From: Pseudomonadota bacterium
Lineage (GTDB): Bacteria; Desulfobacterota; Desulfobacteria; Desulfobacterales; Desulfosarcinaceae
Direction of reading: 5' to 3'
Assembly: GCA_023435265.1 (NCBI GenBank)
Contig: JAEYRZ010000058.1
Span: 1 to 40,333, forward strand
DNA: 40,333 bases
In this document: one piece after another, positions 23,676-32,115 of the stretch
Layout of the letters: the number at the start of each line of letters is the position of its first letter
Numbering within the stretch: the first letter of the stretch is position 1
Notes under the pieces: model-generated
The model's input: the letters and a program-made list of their open reading frames with translations, nothing else
Told to the model about the DNA's origin: nothing
Databases searched by the model: none
Translations under genes and position numbers: made by a program

Positions 23676-24797
23676 ATGTCCCTATGGATCATGGATGGCA
23701 ATGAAGCCATCGCGCGGGCGGCCGTCATGTCCGGCTGCCGGTTTTTCGCCGGGTATCCGATTACGCCGGCCACAACGATTCTCAACTCGATGTTGACGCT
23801 CTTGCCGCCTGTCGGCGGGGTTTGCCTGCAAGGCGAGGATGAGATCGCTTCGATCGGCTTTTGCCTGGGGGCCGCCATGACCGGCCTTAAGACCCTGACC
23901 GCCACGTCCGGGCCGGGCATCAGCCTTTACAGCGAACAGATATCCTTCGCCATCGCCAGTCAGATCCCTATTGTCATTGTGGATGTGCAGCGGCTGGGGC
24001 CGTCCACCGGTTCGGCGACCAAAGGCGCGGACGGCGACATCCAGTTTCTGCGCTGGGGCAGCAGCGGCGGACTGCCGGTGATCGTTCTTTCGCCGGCCGA
24101 TGTCGCCGACTGTTACGAGCTGACCATGCATGCCTTCAACCTGGCCGAGACCTATCGTTGTCCGGTTTTCATCGCCGCCAACAAAGAAATTGCCATGACG
24201 CGCGAAACGCTGGATCTTGAAGCCTTGAATCTGCCCGCGGTCGTCGAGCGCAAACAGGTCGAGCCCGGGAGCGCGAGGCTGCCGTACGAACTCGATGCCG
24301 AGGCTTCCGCGCCGCATTTCATGCCCATCGGCGGTGAGCGGCTCATGCGCGTGACTTCATCCACTCACGGCCCGGATGCCTACATCACCGGCGACCCGGC
24401 GCTGATCGCCCGCATGCAGGACCGGCTGAGATACAAACTCGAAATGAATGCGGAGCGTTTCACCTATTTCGACCTTGAGGCGCCGAACGGAGCGGGCACA
24501 CTGGTAATCGCCTACGGCGTTACGGCACGCGCCGCCCGAACGGCGGTTTCTACAGCCTGCCGCGCCGGGAATCCCACGGCGCTGCTGGTGCTCAAGACCC
24601 TGTGGCCGGTACCGGAACCGTTGATCCGGGCGATAGCAGCGCCGTACCGTCGCGTCATCATGGCCGAAATGAACCTGGGCCAATATGTGCGTGAAATTGA
24701 ACGCCTTCTGCCGGATAAGCCGATTCGCTTCCTCGGTCAGATGAACGGAGAATTGATCAAACCCGCTCAAATTCTGGAGGTCATTCAAAATGGGTAG
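23676..24797 (+). CDS. korA: 2-Oxoacid:ferredoxin oxidoreductase, alpha subunit
   Basis: A 373-residue alpha subunit with the family hallmark AGYPITPAT near residue 25, then GEDEIASIGFCLGAAMTGLKTLTATSGPGISL, and the C-terminal transketolase-like domain (VIAYGVTARAAR, LKTLWPVPE, EMNLGQY). With the beta subunit it decarboxylates a 2-oxoacid on thiamine diphosphate, forms an acyl-CoA and reduces ferredoxin. The closest types are KorA/VorB-like; it carries no gamma domain. It overlaps korB by 8 bases. The neighbouring amaAB and gdh genes point to 2-oxoadipate as substrate, giving glutaryl-CoA, but this is inference; 2-oxoglutarate and branched-chain oxoacids are alternatives. Confidence 0.88.
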   Translation: MSLWIMDGNEAIARAAVMSGCRFFAGYPITPATTILNSMLTLLPPVGGVCLQGEDEIASIGFCLGAAMTGLKTLTATSGPGISLYSEQISFAIASQIPIVIVDVQRLGPSTGSATKGADGDIQFLRWGSSGGLPVIVLSPADVADCYELTMHAFNLAETYRCPVFIAANKEIAMTRETLDLEALNLPAVVERKQVEPGSARLPYELDAEASAPHFMPIGGERLMRVTSSTHGPDAYITGDPALIARMQDRLRYKLEMNAERFTYFDLEAPNGAGTLVIAYGVTARAARTAVSTACRAGNPTALLVLKTLWPVPEPLIRAIAAPYRRVIMAEMNLGQYVREIERLLPDKPIRFLGQMNGELIKPAQILEVIQNG

Positions 24798-26085
24798 TCT
24801 GCTGAATAAGGCCCGCCCGCCGGTCTTTTGCCCGGGATGCGCCCACGAGCGCATTCTGCACGGCCTCGATCAAGCATTGCAGAACTTGCAGCTCGCGGCC
24901 AAGGACATCGTGATCGTCTCGGATATCGGCTGCTCCGGACTTTTCGATACGTTTTTCAACACGCATGCGTTTCACGGATTGCACGGCCGGGCCTTGACCT
25001 ATGCCACGGGAATCAAGATGGCGCGACCCGACCTGAAGGTCATCGTCACCATGGGCGACGGCGGCCTGGGCATTGGCGGCGCGCACGTGCTCAGTACCTG
25101 CCGCCGCAACATCGACCTTACGCTGCTGGTCCTGAACAATTTCAACTACGGCATGACCGGCGGCCAGTTTTCGGCCACTACGCCCGAGCAGGCCAGCGTC
25201 GCATCCGGATTTCTCAACCGCCTCGAAAAGCCGTTGAATATCTGCGATGTCGCCGGCGCGGCCGGAGCCGGCTACGTCGACCGTTTGTCCAGTTATGCCA
25301 AGGAGCTGCCGGAGCGGATTCAGGCCGCCATCGCATTCGACGGTTTTGCCCTGCTGGATATCTGGGGGGTCTGTCCGGGCCGTTACACCAAGAACAACAA
25401 GCTGACGCCCCAGGCGATCGCGGCCGAACTCGAACGCCAGCCGCCCGTGAATTCGTATATGGCCCGCAACGCCCGCAAAGAATACAGCCGGTCTTATTAT
25501 GAGGAAGCCGCGCGCGTCAAGCCGGCGCAATCCCCGCTGCGCATCGAAGCCACTCACCCCGCACCGCGCCACGGCCGCAGGGAAGTCATTCTGCTGGGGG
25601 GTGCCGGCCAGCGCATTCTAACCGCCGGAGAAGTGTTGAGCCTGGCTGGTGCTGCGGCCGGGCTGCATACCTCGCAGAAGAACGACTACCCGATCACCGT
25701 CATGCGGGGCCACTCGATCAGCGAGGTGATCCTGGATTCTGCGCCGGTCGGCTACACCGGCATTCAGAACCCTTCGGTGGTGATCGCGCTTTCCGAAGAC
25801 GGGGTTCAGCGGCGCAAGGCGCTCTTCGACAAGCTTTCCGCCGAGGCGCTGGTCTTTTCCGCGGCCGGCCTCCAACTGCCCTCCTGCGCGGCCCCGGTGA
25901 TCGAGATGGACTTCAAGGCCCGCAGGATCAAGAGCCAGGATTGGGCGATGGCCGCATTGGCGTGGCTGGCCGCCGATGGACGCGTGATCACAGCCGACAT
26001 GCTTGAAGCAGGACTGAAATTGCGCTTCAAGGGTGCCGTGCTGGAAAGCGTTCTGAAGGTGGTCGCGGAAGCCGGCGCCCAATGA
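24790..26085 (+). CDS. korB: 2-Oxoacid:ferredoxin oxidoreductase, fused beta-gamma subunit
   Basis: A 431-residue protein. Residues 1 to about 250 are the beta subunit: CPGCAH (Cys14, Cys17), Cys48 in DIGCSG and Cys195 in GVCPGRY are the expected [4Fe-4S] ligands, and GDGGLGIGG (89-97) to LNNFNYGMTGGQ binds thiamine diphosphate. Residues about 264-431 are a gamma domain (REVILLGGAGQRILTAGEVL, then a run up to the RGHSISEVIL segment). Beta-gamma fusions are unusual; gamma is more often free or at the N-terminus of alpha. No ferredoxin-like delta subunit is encoded nearby, so the enzyme may use a soluble ferredoxin. Start ATG 24790 with a ggagg site inside korA. Confidence 0.87.
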   Translation: MGSLLNKARPPVFCPGCAHERILHGLDQALQNLQLAAKDIVIVSDIGCSGLFDTFFNTHAFHGLHGRALTYATGIKMARPDLKVIVTMGDGGLGIGGAHVLSTCRRNIDLTLLVLNNFNYGMTGGQFSATTPEQASVASGFLNRLEKPLNICDVAGAAGAGYVDRLSSYAKELPERIQAAIAFDGFALLDIWGVCPGRYTKNNKLTPQAIAAELERQPPVNSYMARNARKEYSRSYYEEAARVKPAQSPLRIEATHPAPRHGRREVILLGGAGQRILTAGEVLSLAGAAAGLHTSQKNDYPITVMRGHSISEVILDSAPVGYTGIQNPSVVIALSEDGVQRRKALFDKLSAEALVFSAAGLQLPSCAAPVIEMDFKARRIKSQDWAMAALAWLAADGRVITADMLEAGLKLRFKGAVLESVLKVVAEAGAQ

Positions 26086-26210
26086 AGGTTCGCATTCCGA
26101 TGCTCGTGCCGACGGCCATCGTTGTAAGATCAAGAAGCGCGAACGGCCTGTAATCATGATCTGGCGCGCGTCTTGCTTCCCCATGCACTCTCGAATGGTA
26201 ATGAGACTGC

Positions 26211-27986
26211 ATGGAGGAGATTGTGCCTGGATCTGAATCTGCTTTCGACCGTGTTCGTAAAACACTGCCTTGTCTCGCTCCCTTTCGGCTGGGCATTGCG
26301 GCGGTTCTGGCGATGACCTTGCTGGTAGCGGCTCTGGACGCTCTGGAGCCGTTGCTGATGAAATATCTTTTCGATGCCCTGGGCCTTCCGGACGCCCTTT
26401 CCGCGTTCGGGCTCGCCGTGTCCGGGCTGGCGCTCCTGGCGGTGACGCGCCGGGCCCTGGGCGCCTTGCTGAACTGGCTCTTCTGGCGCATCCGCATCGG
26501 CGTGAACAACAATCTTCACCATGCGGTGGTGGGCCGTCTGTGCACCCTGCCGCTTTCTTTTTTCCGCAGCCGCAGCGTGGGCGGAATCATCACCAAGATG
26601 AACCGCGGAATCGGCGGTTATATGGATGTTTTCAGCGAGATGACCTCGCGCGTGCTGCCCAACCTGATCTATCTGGGCATCTCCCTTATCAGCATGTTCG
26701 TGTTGGATTGGCGTCTCTTCATCTTGGCGCTGCTTTTTTGTCCCTTGCCCACACTGATCGGCGCCTGGGCCGCCAAAGAGCAGACAGAGCGCGAAAATAC
26801 CTTGATGGCGCGCTGGAGCCAGATTTTCGGGCGCTTTCATGAAGTGCTGGCCGGCATTGCCACGGTCAAGAGTTTCACCCGCGAGACCGCCGAACGCGGC
26901 CAGTTCATGGACAGTGTGCGGGCCACCAACGAGGTGGTGATGCGCGGGGTGGCCCGCGACACCTCGGTCGATGCCGTCAGCAACCTGATCATCGCCCTCG
27001 GGCGGATCGCGATCGCCGCTGCGGGCGGTTATCTGGTGATCAAGGGTCAGGCCACCGTCGGAACGGTCGTCGCCTTTCTGGGTTACATCGGGGGGCTCTT
27101 CGGACCGGTTCAGGGCTTGACCGGCACCTACCAAATGCTCAGGCGGGCGTCGGTGTTTTTGAATGCCATTTTCGAGATCCTGGATGCCGCCAATCCCCAG
27201 AAGGATGCTCCGGGAGCAGTGGAGCTCAAGGCGGTGCGTGGCGCGGTCGAGTTCAAAAACGTAACTTTCGCGTACGAAAACGGACCTCGCGTGCTCAAAA
27301 ATATCAGCCTTGATGTACGTCCGGGCGAGACGGTCGCCCTGGTCGGCCCGAGCGGGGCGGGCAAGAGCACCCTGCTTTCACTGCTGCAGCGCTTCGACGA
27401 TCCTCTCGGCGGCGGCGTCTCCATCGACGGCATGGATCTGCGGACGATCCAGCACGAATCGCTTCGCCGCCACATCGGCTTCGTGATGCAGGACACCATG
27501 CTGTTCAATGACAGCGTGCGGTTCAATATCGCCTACGGATGCCCCCAGGCCACGGACGCTCAGATCCAAGCCGCAGCGCGGGCCGCCAATGCCCACGATT
27601 TCATCGCGGCCCTGCCCTGCGGATACGACACGCGCGTGGGCGAAGGCGGCAAATGTCTCTCCACCGGCCAGCGGCAGAGGATCGCCATCGCGCGGGCGCT
27701 GCTCAAAAACGCTCCGATTCTGATTCTCGACGAGGCCACCTCGGCTTTGGATGCGGAATCGGAATTGCTTGTCCAGCAGGCCTTGCGCCGACTGATCCAG
27801 GGGCGCACCACCTTCATCATCGCCCACCGTCTGCAGACCGTGGCGGCCGCCGATCGCATCATCGTGCTGAAAGCCGGCCGCATCATCGAGGAAGGCGCGC
27901 ATCAGGATTTGATCCGCAGCGAGAGCTATTACGCCGGCCTGGTGCGCAAACAGACCAGCGGATTGATACTTCCCCTGGCCGCCTGA
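26211..27986 (+). CDS. ABC exporter, MsbA/lipid-A or multidrug type (fused membrane and ATPase domains)
   Basis: A 591-residue half-transporter. Residues about 20-310 hold six membrane helices with the exporter coupling region (FFRSRSVGGIITKMNRGI). Residues about 345-580 are the nucleotide-binding domain: Walker A GPSGAGKST, Q-loop VMQDTMLFNDSV, signature LSTGQRQR (LSGGQ is usual), Walker B ILILDEATSALD and IIAHRLQT. The start is ATG 26211, but a GTG at 26223 lies closer to a ggagga site, so the first four residues are uncertain. Likely a homodimer exporting a lipid or hydrophobic compound. It follows korB by 125 bases and has no evident link to that pathway. Confidence 0.9.
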   Translation: MEEIVPGSESAFDRVRKTLPCLAPFRLGIAAVLAMTLLVAALDALEPLLMKYLFDALGLPDALSAFGLAVSGLALLAVTRRALGALLNWLFWRIRIGVNNNLHHAVVGRLCTLPLSFFRSRSVGGIITKMNRGIGGYMDVFSEMTSRVLPNLIYLGISLISMFVLDWRLFILALLFCPLPTLIGAWAAKEQTERENTLMARWSQIFGRFHEVLAGIATVKSFTRETAERGQFMDSVRATNEVVMRGVARDTSVDAVSNLIIALGRIAIAAAGGYLVIKGQATVGTVVAFLGYIGGLFGPVQGLTGTYQMLRRASVFLNAIFEILDAANPQKDAPGAVELKAVRGAVEFKNVTFAYENGPRVLKNISLDVRPGETVALVGPSGAGKSTLLSLLQRFDDPLGGGVSIDGMDLRTIQHESLRRHIGFVMQDTMLFNDSVRFNIAYGCPQATDAQIQAAARAANAHDFIAALPCGYDTRVGEGGKCLSTGQRQRIAIARALLKNAPILILDEATSALDAESELLVQQALRRLIQGRTTFIIAHRLQTVAAADRIIVLKAGRIIEEGAHQDLIRSESYYAGLVRKQTSGLILPLAA

Positions 27987-28287
27987 GGCAAAACATCGCC
28001 TGGGCGGAAGCAATTCCACGAAATCGCTTCTGCGCGATCTCCCGCTAAAGGCATACCCACCGGGCTTCCCCACGCCCTTAGCCGCGTAAACCAGCTCCGG
28101 CTGCCGTTCTCTGCCTGCTTCCTAAGGTACCACCACCGGTCAATTGGGGTATTGTACCTATTGTGAAGTCCGGTGTGAGCGGCAATGATACAAAAGTAAC
28201 AGATTTTTAAAGATATCCAACCCCGAAGGCCCGGTTGTGCGGTTTGGCTTCGCCAAGCGCCCGCGGGTTACAGGAGAGCAAATCATT
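27987..28287. other. Intergenic region upstream of the small envelope-protein operon
   Basis: Around 300 bases between the ABC exporter and the next gene. The stretch 28130-28220 is notably AT-rich compared with its surroundings, which suits a promoter, but no clear -35/-10 pair could be fixed. The open frame from 28237 is an extension of the downstream gene without a ribosome binding site of its own. Confidence 0.45.
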
Positions 28288-28725
28288 ATGCGAGAAAATC
28301 CGACATTCGAACCGACAGCCCAGCCGGGCCGCGCGTATCAAGGTCCAGGCTTCGGCGAGACGCCCGGCCCCCGAAAAACAGAAGACATCCAATCCACCTT
28401 CAAGGAAAAAGCCCGGCCGATGATGTCCAAACGCAAGAACGAACTGGCCGAGCAGATCAAGGACACGGCCCAGGTTTTGCGCGAGACCGCCGAAAACCTG
28501 ATTCAGCACGATAAAGCACGCGGCGGCGAATATGCGCACAGGGCGGCCGAACGCCTGGACCGTTATTCGAGCTACCTGCAGGATAACAGTGTCGACACCA
28601 TTATCGACGATGTCCAGCGCTTTGGGCGGTCACGGCCCTGGATCACGGTGGGCGGCGCTTTCCTGTTGGGGGTCGCGGCTGCGCGTTTCCTGAAATCTTC
28701 GGAACGTTCCTCATCGCGGGCTTGA
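28288..28725 (+). CDS. Small membrane-anchored protein, ElaB/YqjD-like layout
   Basis: A 145-residue protein from ATG 28288 (aggagag site). A Pro/Gly-rich start is followed by a helical, charged middle (KNELAEQIKDTAQVLRETAENL, AAERLDRYSSYL) and one C-terminal membrane helix (WITVGGAFLLGVAAARFL). This order resembles the DUF883 ElaB/YqjD proteins that tether ribosomes to the inner membrane in stationary phase, though the sequence similarity seen here is limited. It heads a three-gene unit with a holin-family protein and a DUF3618-type protein. Likely stress or envelope related. Confidence 0.65.
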   Translation: MRENPTFEPTAQPGRAYQGPGFGETPGPRKTEDIQSTFKEKARPMMSKRKNELAEQIKDTAQVLRETAENLIQHDKARGGEYAHRAAERLDRYSSYLQDNSVDTIIDDVQRFGRSRPWITVGGAFLLGVAAARFLKSSERSSSRA

Positions 28726-28759
28726 AGCGGCGTGGCGCGAACGAAATGGAGGTACTGAG

Positions 28760-29158
28760 ATGCAGCATTCCACACCTGAAGAAGAAATGAGCATCCGGGA
28801 GCTTTTTTCCAGCCTTGCCCAGAGCATGAGTTCCATGATTCGCAAGGAATTTGAACTCGCCCGGGTTGAAATGACCGCCAAGGCCCGCCGATCCATAAAT
28901 CACGTCACTATGATCGCCATCGGGGCGGTGGTGCTGTTCGGCGGCTTCCTGGTTCTTCTGTTCGCCGCGGTGTATGCCCTGGCGGCCGTCATGCCGGCCT
29001 GGGCCGCGGCGTTGATTGTGGCCGTAGTGGTTTTATCCGCCGGCGCCCTGACCGCCATGGCCGGTATCAAACGGTTGAAACAAGCGGATTTGAAACCGAC
29101 CCAGGCGATTTCAAGTATTAAGGAGAGCCGAATATGGATGAAACAACAGCTAACCTGA
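28760..29158 (+). CDS. Phage holin superfamily III-like (DUF1469/YqjE) membrane protein
   Basis: A 132-residue protein. The N-terminal 50 residues form an amphipathic helix (LFSSLAQSMSSMIRKEFELARVEM), and two membrane helices follow (IGAVVLFGGFLVLLFAAVYALA and WAAALIVAVVVLSAGALTAMAG). This matches the Phage_holin_3_6 family, which despite its name is mostly chromosomal and includes E. coli YqjE. It lies 34 bases after the preceding gene and overlaps the next by 25 bases, so the three are one operon. Function in the envelope is not established. Confidence 0.8.
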   Translation: MQHSTPEEEMSIRELFSSLAQSMSSMIRKEFELARVEMTAKARRSINHVTMIAIGAVVLFGGFLVLLFAAVYALAAVMPAWAAALIVAVVVLSAGALTAMAGIKRLKQADLKPTQAISSIKESRIWMKQQLT

Positions 29159-30216
29159 AGAATCAAACGGATGTATTACGGGCGGAAATCGAAAGGGCGC
29201 GCTACGAGACCGTTCAGACCATGAGCGAACTGCAGCGCCGGCTTTCGATGGACAATGTCAAAAGCCGTACCAGGCAAAGCATTCGTGATGCAACTGTTGG
29301 AAAGGCACAAGTCATGAGGAGAAAAGCAACAGACAGAACCAAAGACTGGAGCACAACGGTCTACCGGACCGTGCGGCATAACCCGATTCCCATGGTGATG
29401 GTGGGCACAGGCATCGCCTGGTTGATCCGCAAACGGGGCGACGGCCGATCGAAAGAGGGATACGGCGAACATGAAAAATACGCTCCGGCTTACGATGACC
29501 AGACCTACGAGGAGGTCGGCGACCTGGATTACCCCTACGCCCGGCGCTATTACGAGACAATGGGTTCGGAGACGGCGGCCGAGTATCAAGAGCGGGATCG
29601 GCGCGAAAAACTGCAGTCCAAAGTAGAGGAAGGCCGGGGCAAAGTGCAAACCACCGCCGAGAACCTTAAACGGCGGGCATCCGATATCAGTGAAAGCGCG
29701 CGCAGTCGAGCCGAGCAGTGGGGCGAAAAGGCCCGGGATACGAGTGGACGGCTCCGGACGACGGCCTCGGATTTGAGCCATCGCGCCCGCGAGCGGAGCT
29801 CACAGGCCAAACGGGGGTTTCTCGACTCGCTCGATTCCAATCCCTTGGCCGTGGCCGGCGTCCTGTTCGCTGTGGGTGCGGCGATCGGGCTGTTGGCCCC
29901 CCGGACTCAGAAGGAGCAGGAGGTGCTGGGCCCGGCGCGGGATAAACTGGCCGAGCGTGCGCGCGAGGCCGGAAGGGAGCAGGTCGAGAAAGCACGCAGC
30001 GTGGCGCATGAAGCCAAGGAGGCGGCCCTCAACGAAGCCCAGCGTCAGGATTTGATAAGCCGGGAGACGGCCGGCAAAGTAGAAGAAAAGAGCAGCGCGG
30101 CGATGCAGCAGGCTGAAGAAAAGAGCCGGCAAACCATGGAGCGAACCCAGGCGGAAATGGAGCGCGTCAAACAAGAAGGCATTTCCAAAACCCGGGGGCC
30201 TGTCAAGAAAAGCTGA
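29134..30216 (+). CDS. DUF3618-type protein with long coiled-coil, two membrane segments
   Basis: A 360-residue protein starting at ATG 29134 with an aaggagag site inside the upstream gene. Residues about 10-50 fit the DUF3618 pattern (LRAEIERARYETVQTMSELQRRL). A hydrophobic segment follows near 87-99 (NPIPMVMVGTGIAWLI), then an acidic-Tyr-rich stretch, a long charged helical region, a second membrane segment near 235-252 (NPLAVAGVLFAVGAAIGLL) and a C-terminal coiled coil rich in Glu, Lys, Ala and Gln. Such proteins accompany holin-family genes in many proteobacteria. It may link the membrane to another envelope or cytoplasmic structure; this is inference. Confidence 0.72.
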   Translation: MDETTANLKNQTDVLRAEIERARYETVQTMSELQRRLSMDNVKSRTRQSIRDATVGKAQVMRRKATDRTKDWSTTVYRTVRHNPIPMVMVGTGIAWLIRKRGDGRSKEGYGEHEKYAPAYDDQTYEEVGDLDYPYARRYYETMGSETAAEYQERDRREKLQSKVEEGRGKVQTTAENLKRRASDISESARSRAEQWGEKARDTSGRLRTTASDLSHRARERSSQAKRGFLDSLDSNPLAVAGVLFAVGAAIGLLAPRTQKEQEVLGPARDKLAERAREAGREQVEKARSVAHEAKEAALNEAQRQDLISRETAGKVEEKSSAAMQQAEEKSRQTMERTQAEMERVKQEGISKTRGPVKKS

Positions 30217-30287
30217 AGGCGCTGAGTCGGGCGGGTCGGGCATGATCGCCGCGTCCGCCCTCCCGGCTCTGCCTCTTGCGACCCGCC

Positions 30288-31349
30288 TCAGAAAAGACTG
30301 AAGTCGAAATACTTCCCGGGATCCGCCCGTACATCCTTGATCAACCTGTTCAGTTCCTGGACCGTGCGATGAAGTTCCTTGAAAAAGCGTTCATCGCGGG
30401 TCAGCTTGCCCAGCACGCCCTGACCGGCATCCACCTGGGTGAGCAGCTTATCCAGCGACCCCGTGAGGCTCTCGAGATTGGCGTACAAGCGGTCATCCCG
30501 GATCAAAAGGGAAAGAGTTCCTTCGCCGGTGTCGATTTCGCGGACCAGATGCACCAGGTTCTGCGAGGCTTTGCGAAGGTTATCGTAGAGCACGGGGTCA
30601 TCGATCAGACGCCGCAGGCTGCCCTCGGACGAGTTCAGCCGCGTGCTGAACGATTCGATTTCCCCGGCCGCGGCGGCCATGCGCCGGTAGAGATCCGGGT
30701 TGTTCAGCAGCAGTCCCAACGACCCCTGGCCGGAATCGATCTTTCCCATGACCTGGGTCAGGGATTGCATGAGCTTCCTGACGTCCTGGTAAATCTGCGG
30801 GTCGGAGAGCAGCTTCGCGAATGCCCCCTGTTCGATATCAAGCTGATCGAAGATCTTCTGGAACTGTTCCATGAAGGCGCTGACGCGGGCGATCACCTGC
30901 TCCGCGGATTGGACCACGGCGCCGAAACCTTGTTCCATTTCGCCTTCCAGCGTATCCCCCGGCCGCAATGCTTGGGCCTGCGGACTGCCGGGGGAAATGC
31001 CGACGAACTTATCGCCCAGCAGTCCCAGGGTCAACAGTTGGGCCTGTGAGTCCTTCTTCAAGTACTTCATGATGTCCGCCCGGACCGAGAGCGATGCGCG
31101 AATGCGGCTGGCCGGGTCGAAGGACAATTCCTCGACCTTGCCGATTTCCATTCCGGAAAAACGCACCGGAGCCCCTGGCCTCAAACCCTGCACGTTCTGA
31201 AAGACGGCATTGATCGTGGCCTTGCGCGTAAACAGTTCCCCGATGCCTCCGGCGAACAACAACCCCCCGACCAGGGCGGCGAGTCCGATGGTCATCACAA
31301 TGCCGACTTTCAGGCGCGCGAGACGAATGCGTTTGCTATAGTCATACAT
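30288..31349 (-). CDS. mlaD: MCE-domain phospholipid transport protein (MlaD-like)
   Basis: A 353-residue protein read from ATG 31349; the frame is open to 31469, but that part overlaps mlaF and lacks signals. One N-terminal membrane helix (VGIVMTIGLAALVGGLLFAGG) precedes the MCE domain (NVQGLRPGAPVRFSGMEIGKV, LLGDKFVGISPG). The C-terminal half carries about five copies of a GxGxLxxLLxDxxLY unit spaced some 35-40 residues apart, probably a helical extension. MlaD hexamers form the periplasmic pore of the MlaFEDB lipid transporter. The gene overlaps mlaF by 8 bases. No MlaC, MlaB or MlaA gene is in the window. Confidence 0.88.
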   Translation of the reverse strand: MYDYSKRIRLARLKVGIVMTIGLAALVGGLLFAGGIGELFTRKATINAVFQNVQGLRPGAPVRFSGMEIGKVEELSFDPASRIRASLSVRADIMKYLKKDSQAQLLTLGLLGDKFVGISPGSPQAQALRPGDTLEGEMEQGFGAVVQSAEQVIARVSAFMEQFQKIFDQLDIEQGAFAKLLSDPQIYQDVRKLMQSLTQVMGKIDSGQGSLGLLLNNPDLYRRMAAAAGEIESFSTRLNSSEGSLRRLIDDPVLYDNLRKASQNLVHLVREIDTGEGTLSLLIRDDRLYANLESLTGSLDKLLTQVDAGQGVLGKLTRDERFFKELHRTVQELNRLIKDVRADPGKYFDFSLF

Positions 31350-32115
31350 CTTCTTTATTCTCCATCGACGGGCGGCCTGGCAGCACTTCCTTGAAGAACC
31401 TGCGCAACAGGGGGTCTCGGGTGCGATGCAGTTCGTCGACGCCGCCGTCAAAGCGGATGTTGCCCTCATGCAGAAAAATCAGCCGGCGGGCCAATCGCGC
31501 CGCATCACGCACCTGGTGCGTTACGATGATGAAGCCTTTGTTCTGCGGGGCGTCGCCGGCGGAGAGATCCGCGATCAGGTCGCCGATCTGCTCGGACGTT
31601 ATGGGATCCAGGCCGGCGGTCGGTTCGTCGTACAGGAACATTCGGGGTTCGCACTCGGTCAATGACCGGGCGATGGCGACACGCCGCTGCATACCGCCGC
31701 TCAATTGATCGGGCATCAAATCGATCGCCTCTTCGATGCCCAGCCGGCGAAGTACTTCACGGACTTTGGCGTCGATCTCGGCTTCGTTCATTTTGAAATT
31801 CTCCCTCAGGCAGAAGGCGGCGTTTTCCCGGACGCTGAGGGAATCGAACAGGGCGCCTTCCTGAAACACGATGTTGAACTTCATGCGGATCGGGCGCATT
31901 TCGGTTTCGGTCAGGTGCGTGATCTCCGCCTCGTCGATAACGATGCTCCCGCTGTCCGGGCGGATCAAGCCGAGCAGCAGCTTGAGCAGCGACGTTTTGC
32001 CGGAACCGCTGCCTCCCACGACGGCCACCCGTTCGTGCAAGGCAATACCCAGGTTCACATCGCGGAGCACGAGGCGCTCGCCGTACCGCAGGTTGACCTC
32101 CCGGAACTCGATCAT
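31342..32115 (-). CDS. mlaF: Phospholipid transport ATP-binding protein MlaF
   Basis: A 257-residue ABC ATPase read from ATG 32115, which overlaps the mlaE stop (ATGA); the long upstream open frame is a shadow of mlaE. It has MIEFREVNLRYGER at the start, Walker A GGSGSGKTSL, LSGGMQRRVAIARSL as signature and Walker B MFLYDEPTAGLDP, the usual MlaF sequence around these motifs. It powers lipid movement between the inner membrane and MlaD. The gene is the middle one of mlaE-mlaF-mlaD. Confidence 0.93.
   Translation of the reverse strand: MIEFREVNLRYGERLVLRDVNLGIALHERVAVVGGSGSGKTSLLKLLLGLIRPDSGSIVIDEAEITHLTETEMRPIRMKFNIVFQEGALFDSLSVRENAAFCLRENFKMNEAEIDAKVREVLRRLGIEEAIDLMPDQLSGGMQRRVAIARSLTECEPRMFLYDEPTAGLDPITSEQIGDLIADLSAGDAPQNKGFIIVTHQVRDAARLARRLIFLHEGNIRFDGGVDELHRTRDPLLRRFFKEVLPGRPSMENKEDV

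Noticed and set aside
23342..23920. 192-codon minus-strand frame across the gap between amaB and korA
   Set aside because: Overlaps both flanking genes in antisense and shows no domain.
24781..25572. 263-codon minus-strand frame opposite korB
   Set aside because: Antisense shadow of a gene with clear cluster-binding and thiamine motifs.
26154..27134. 326-codon minus-strand frame opposite the ABC exporter
   Set aside because: Antisense to the well-supported membrane domain of the exporter and without family features.
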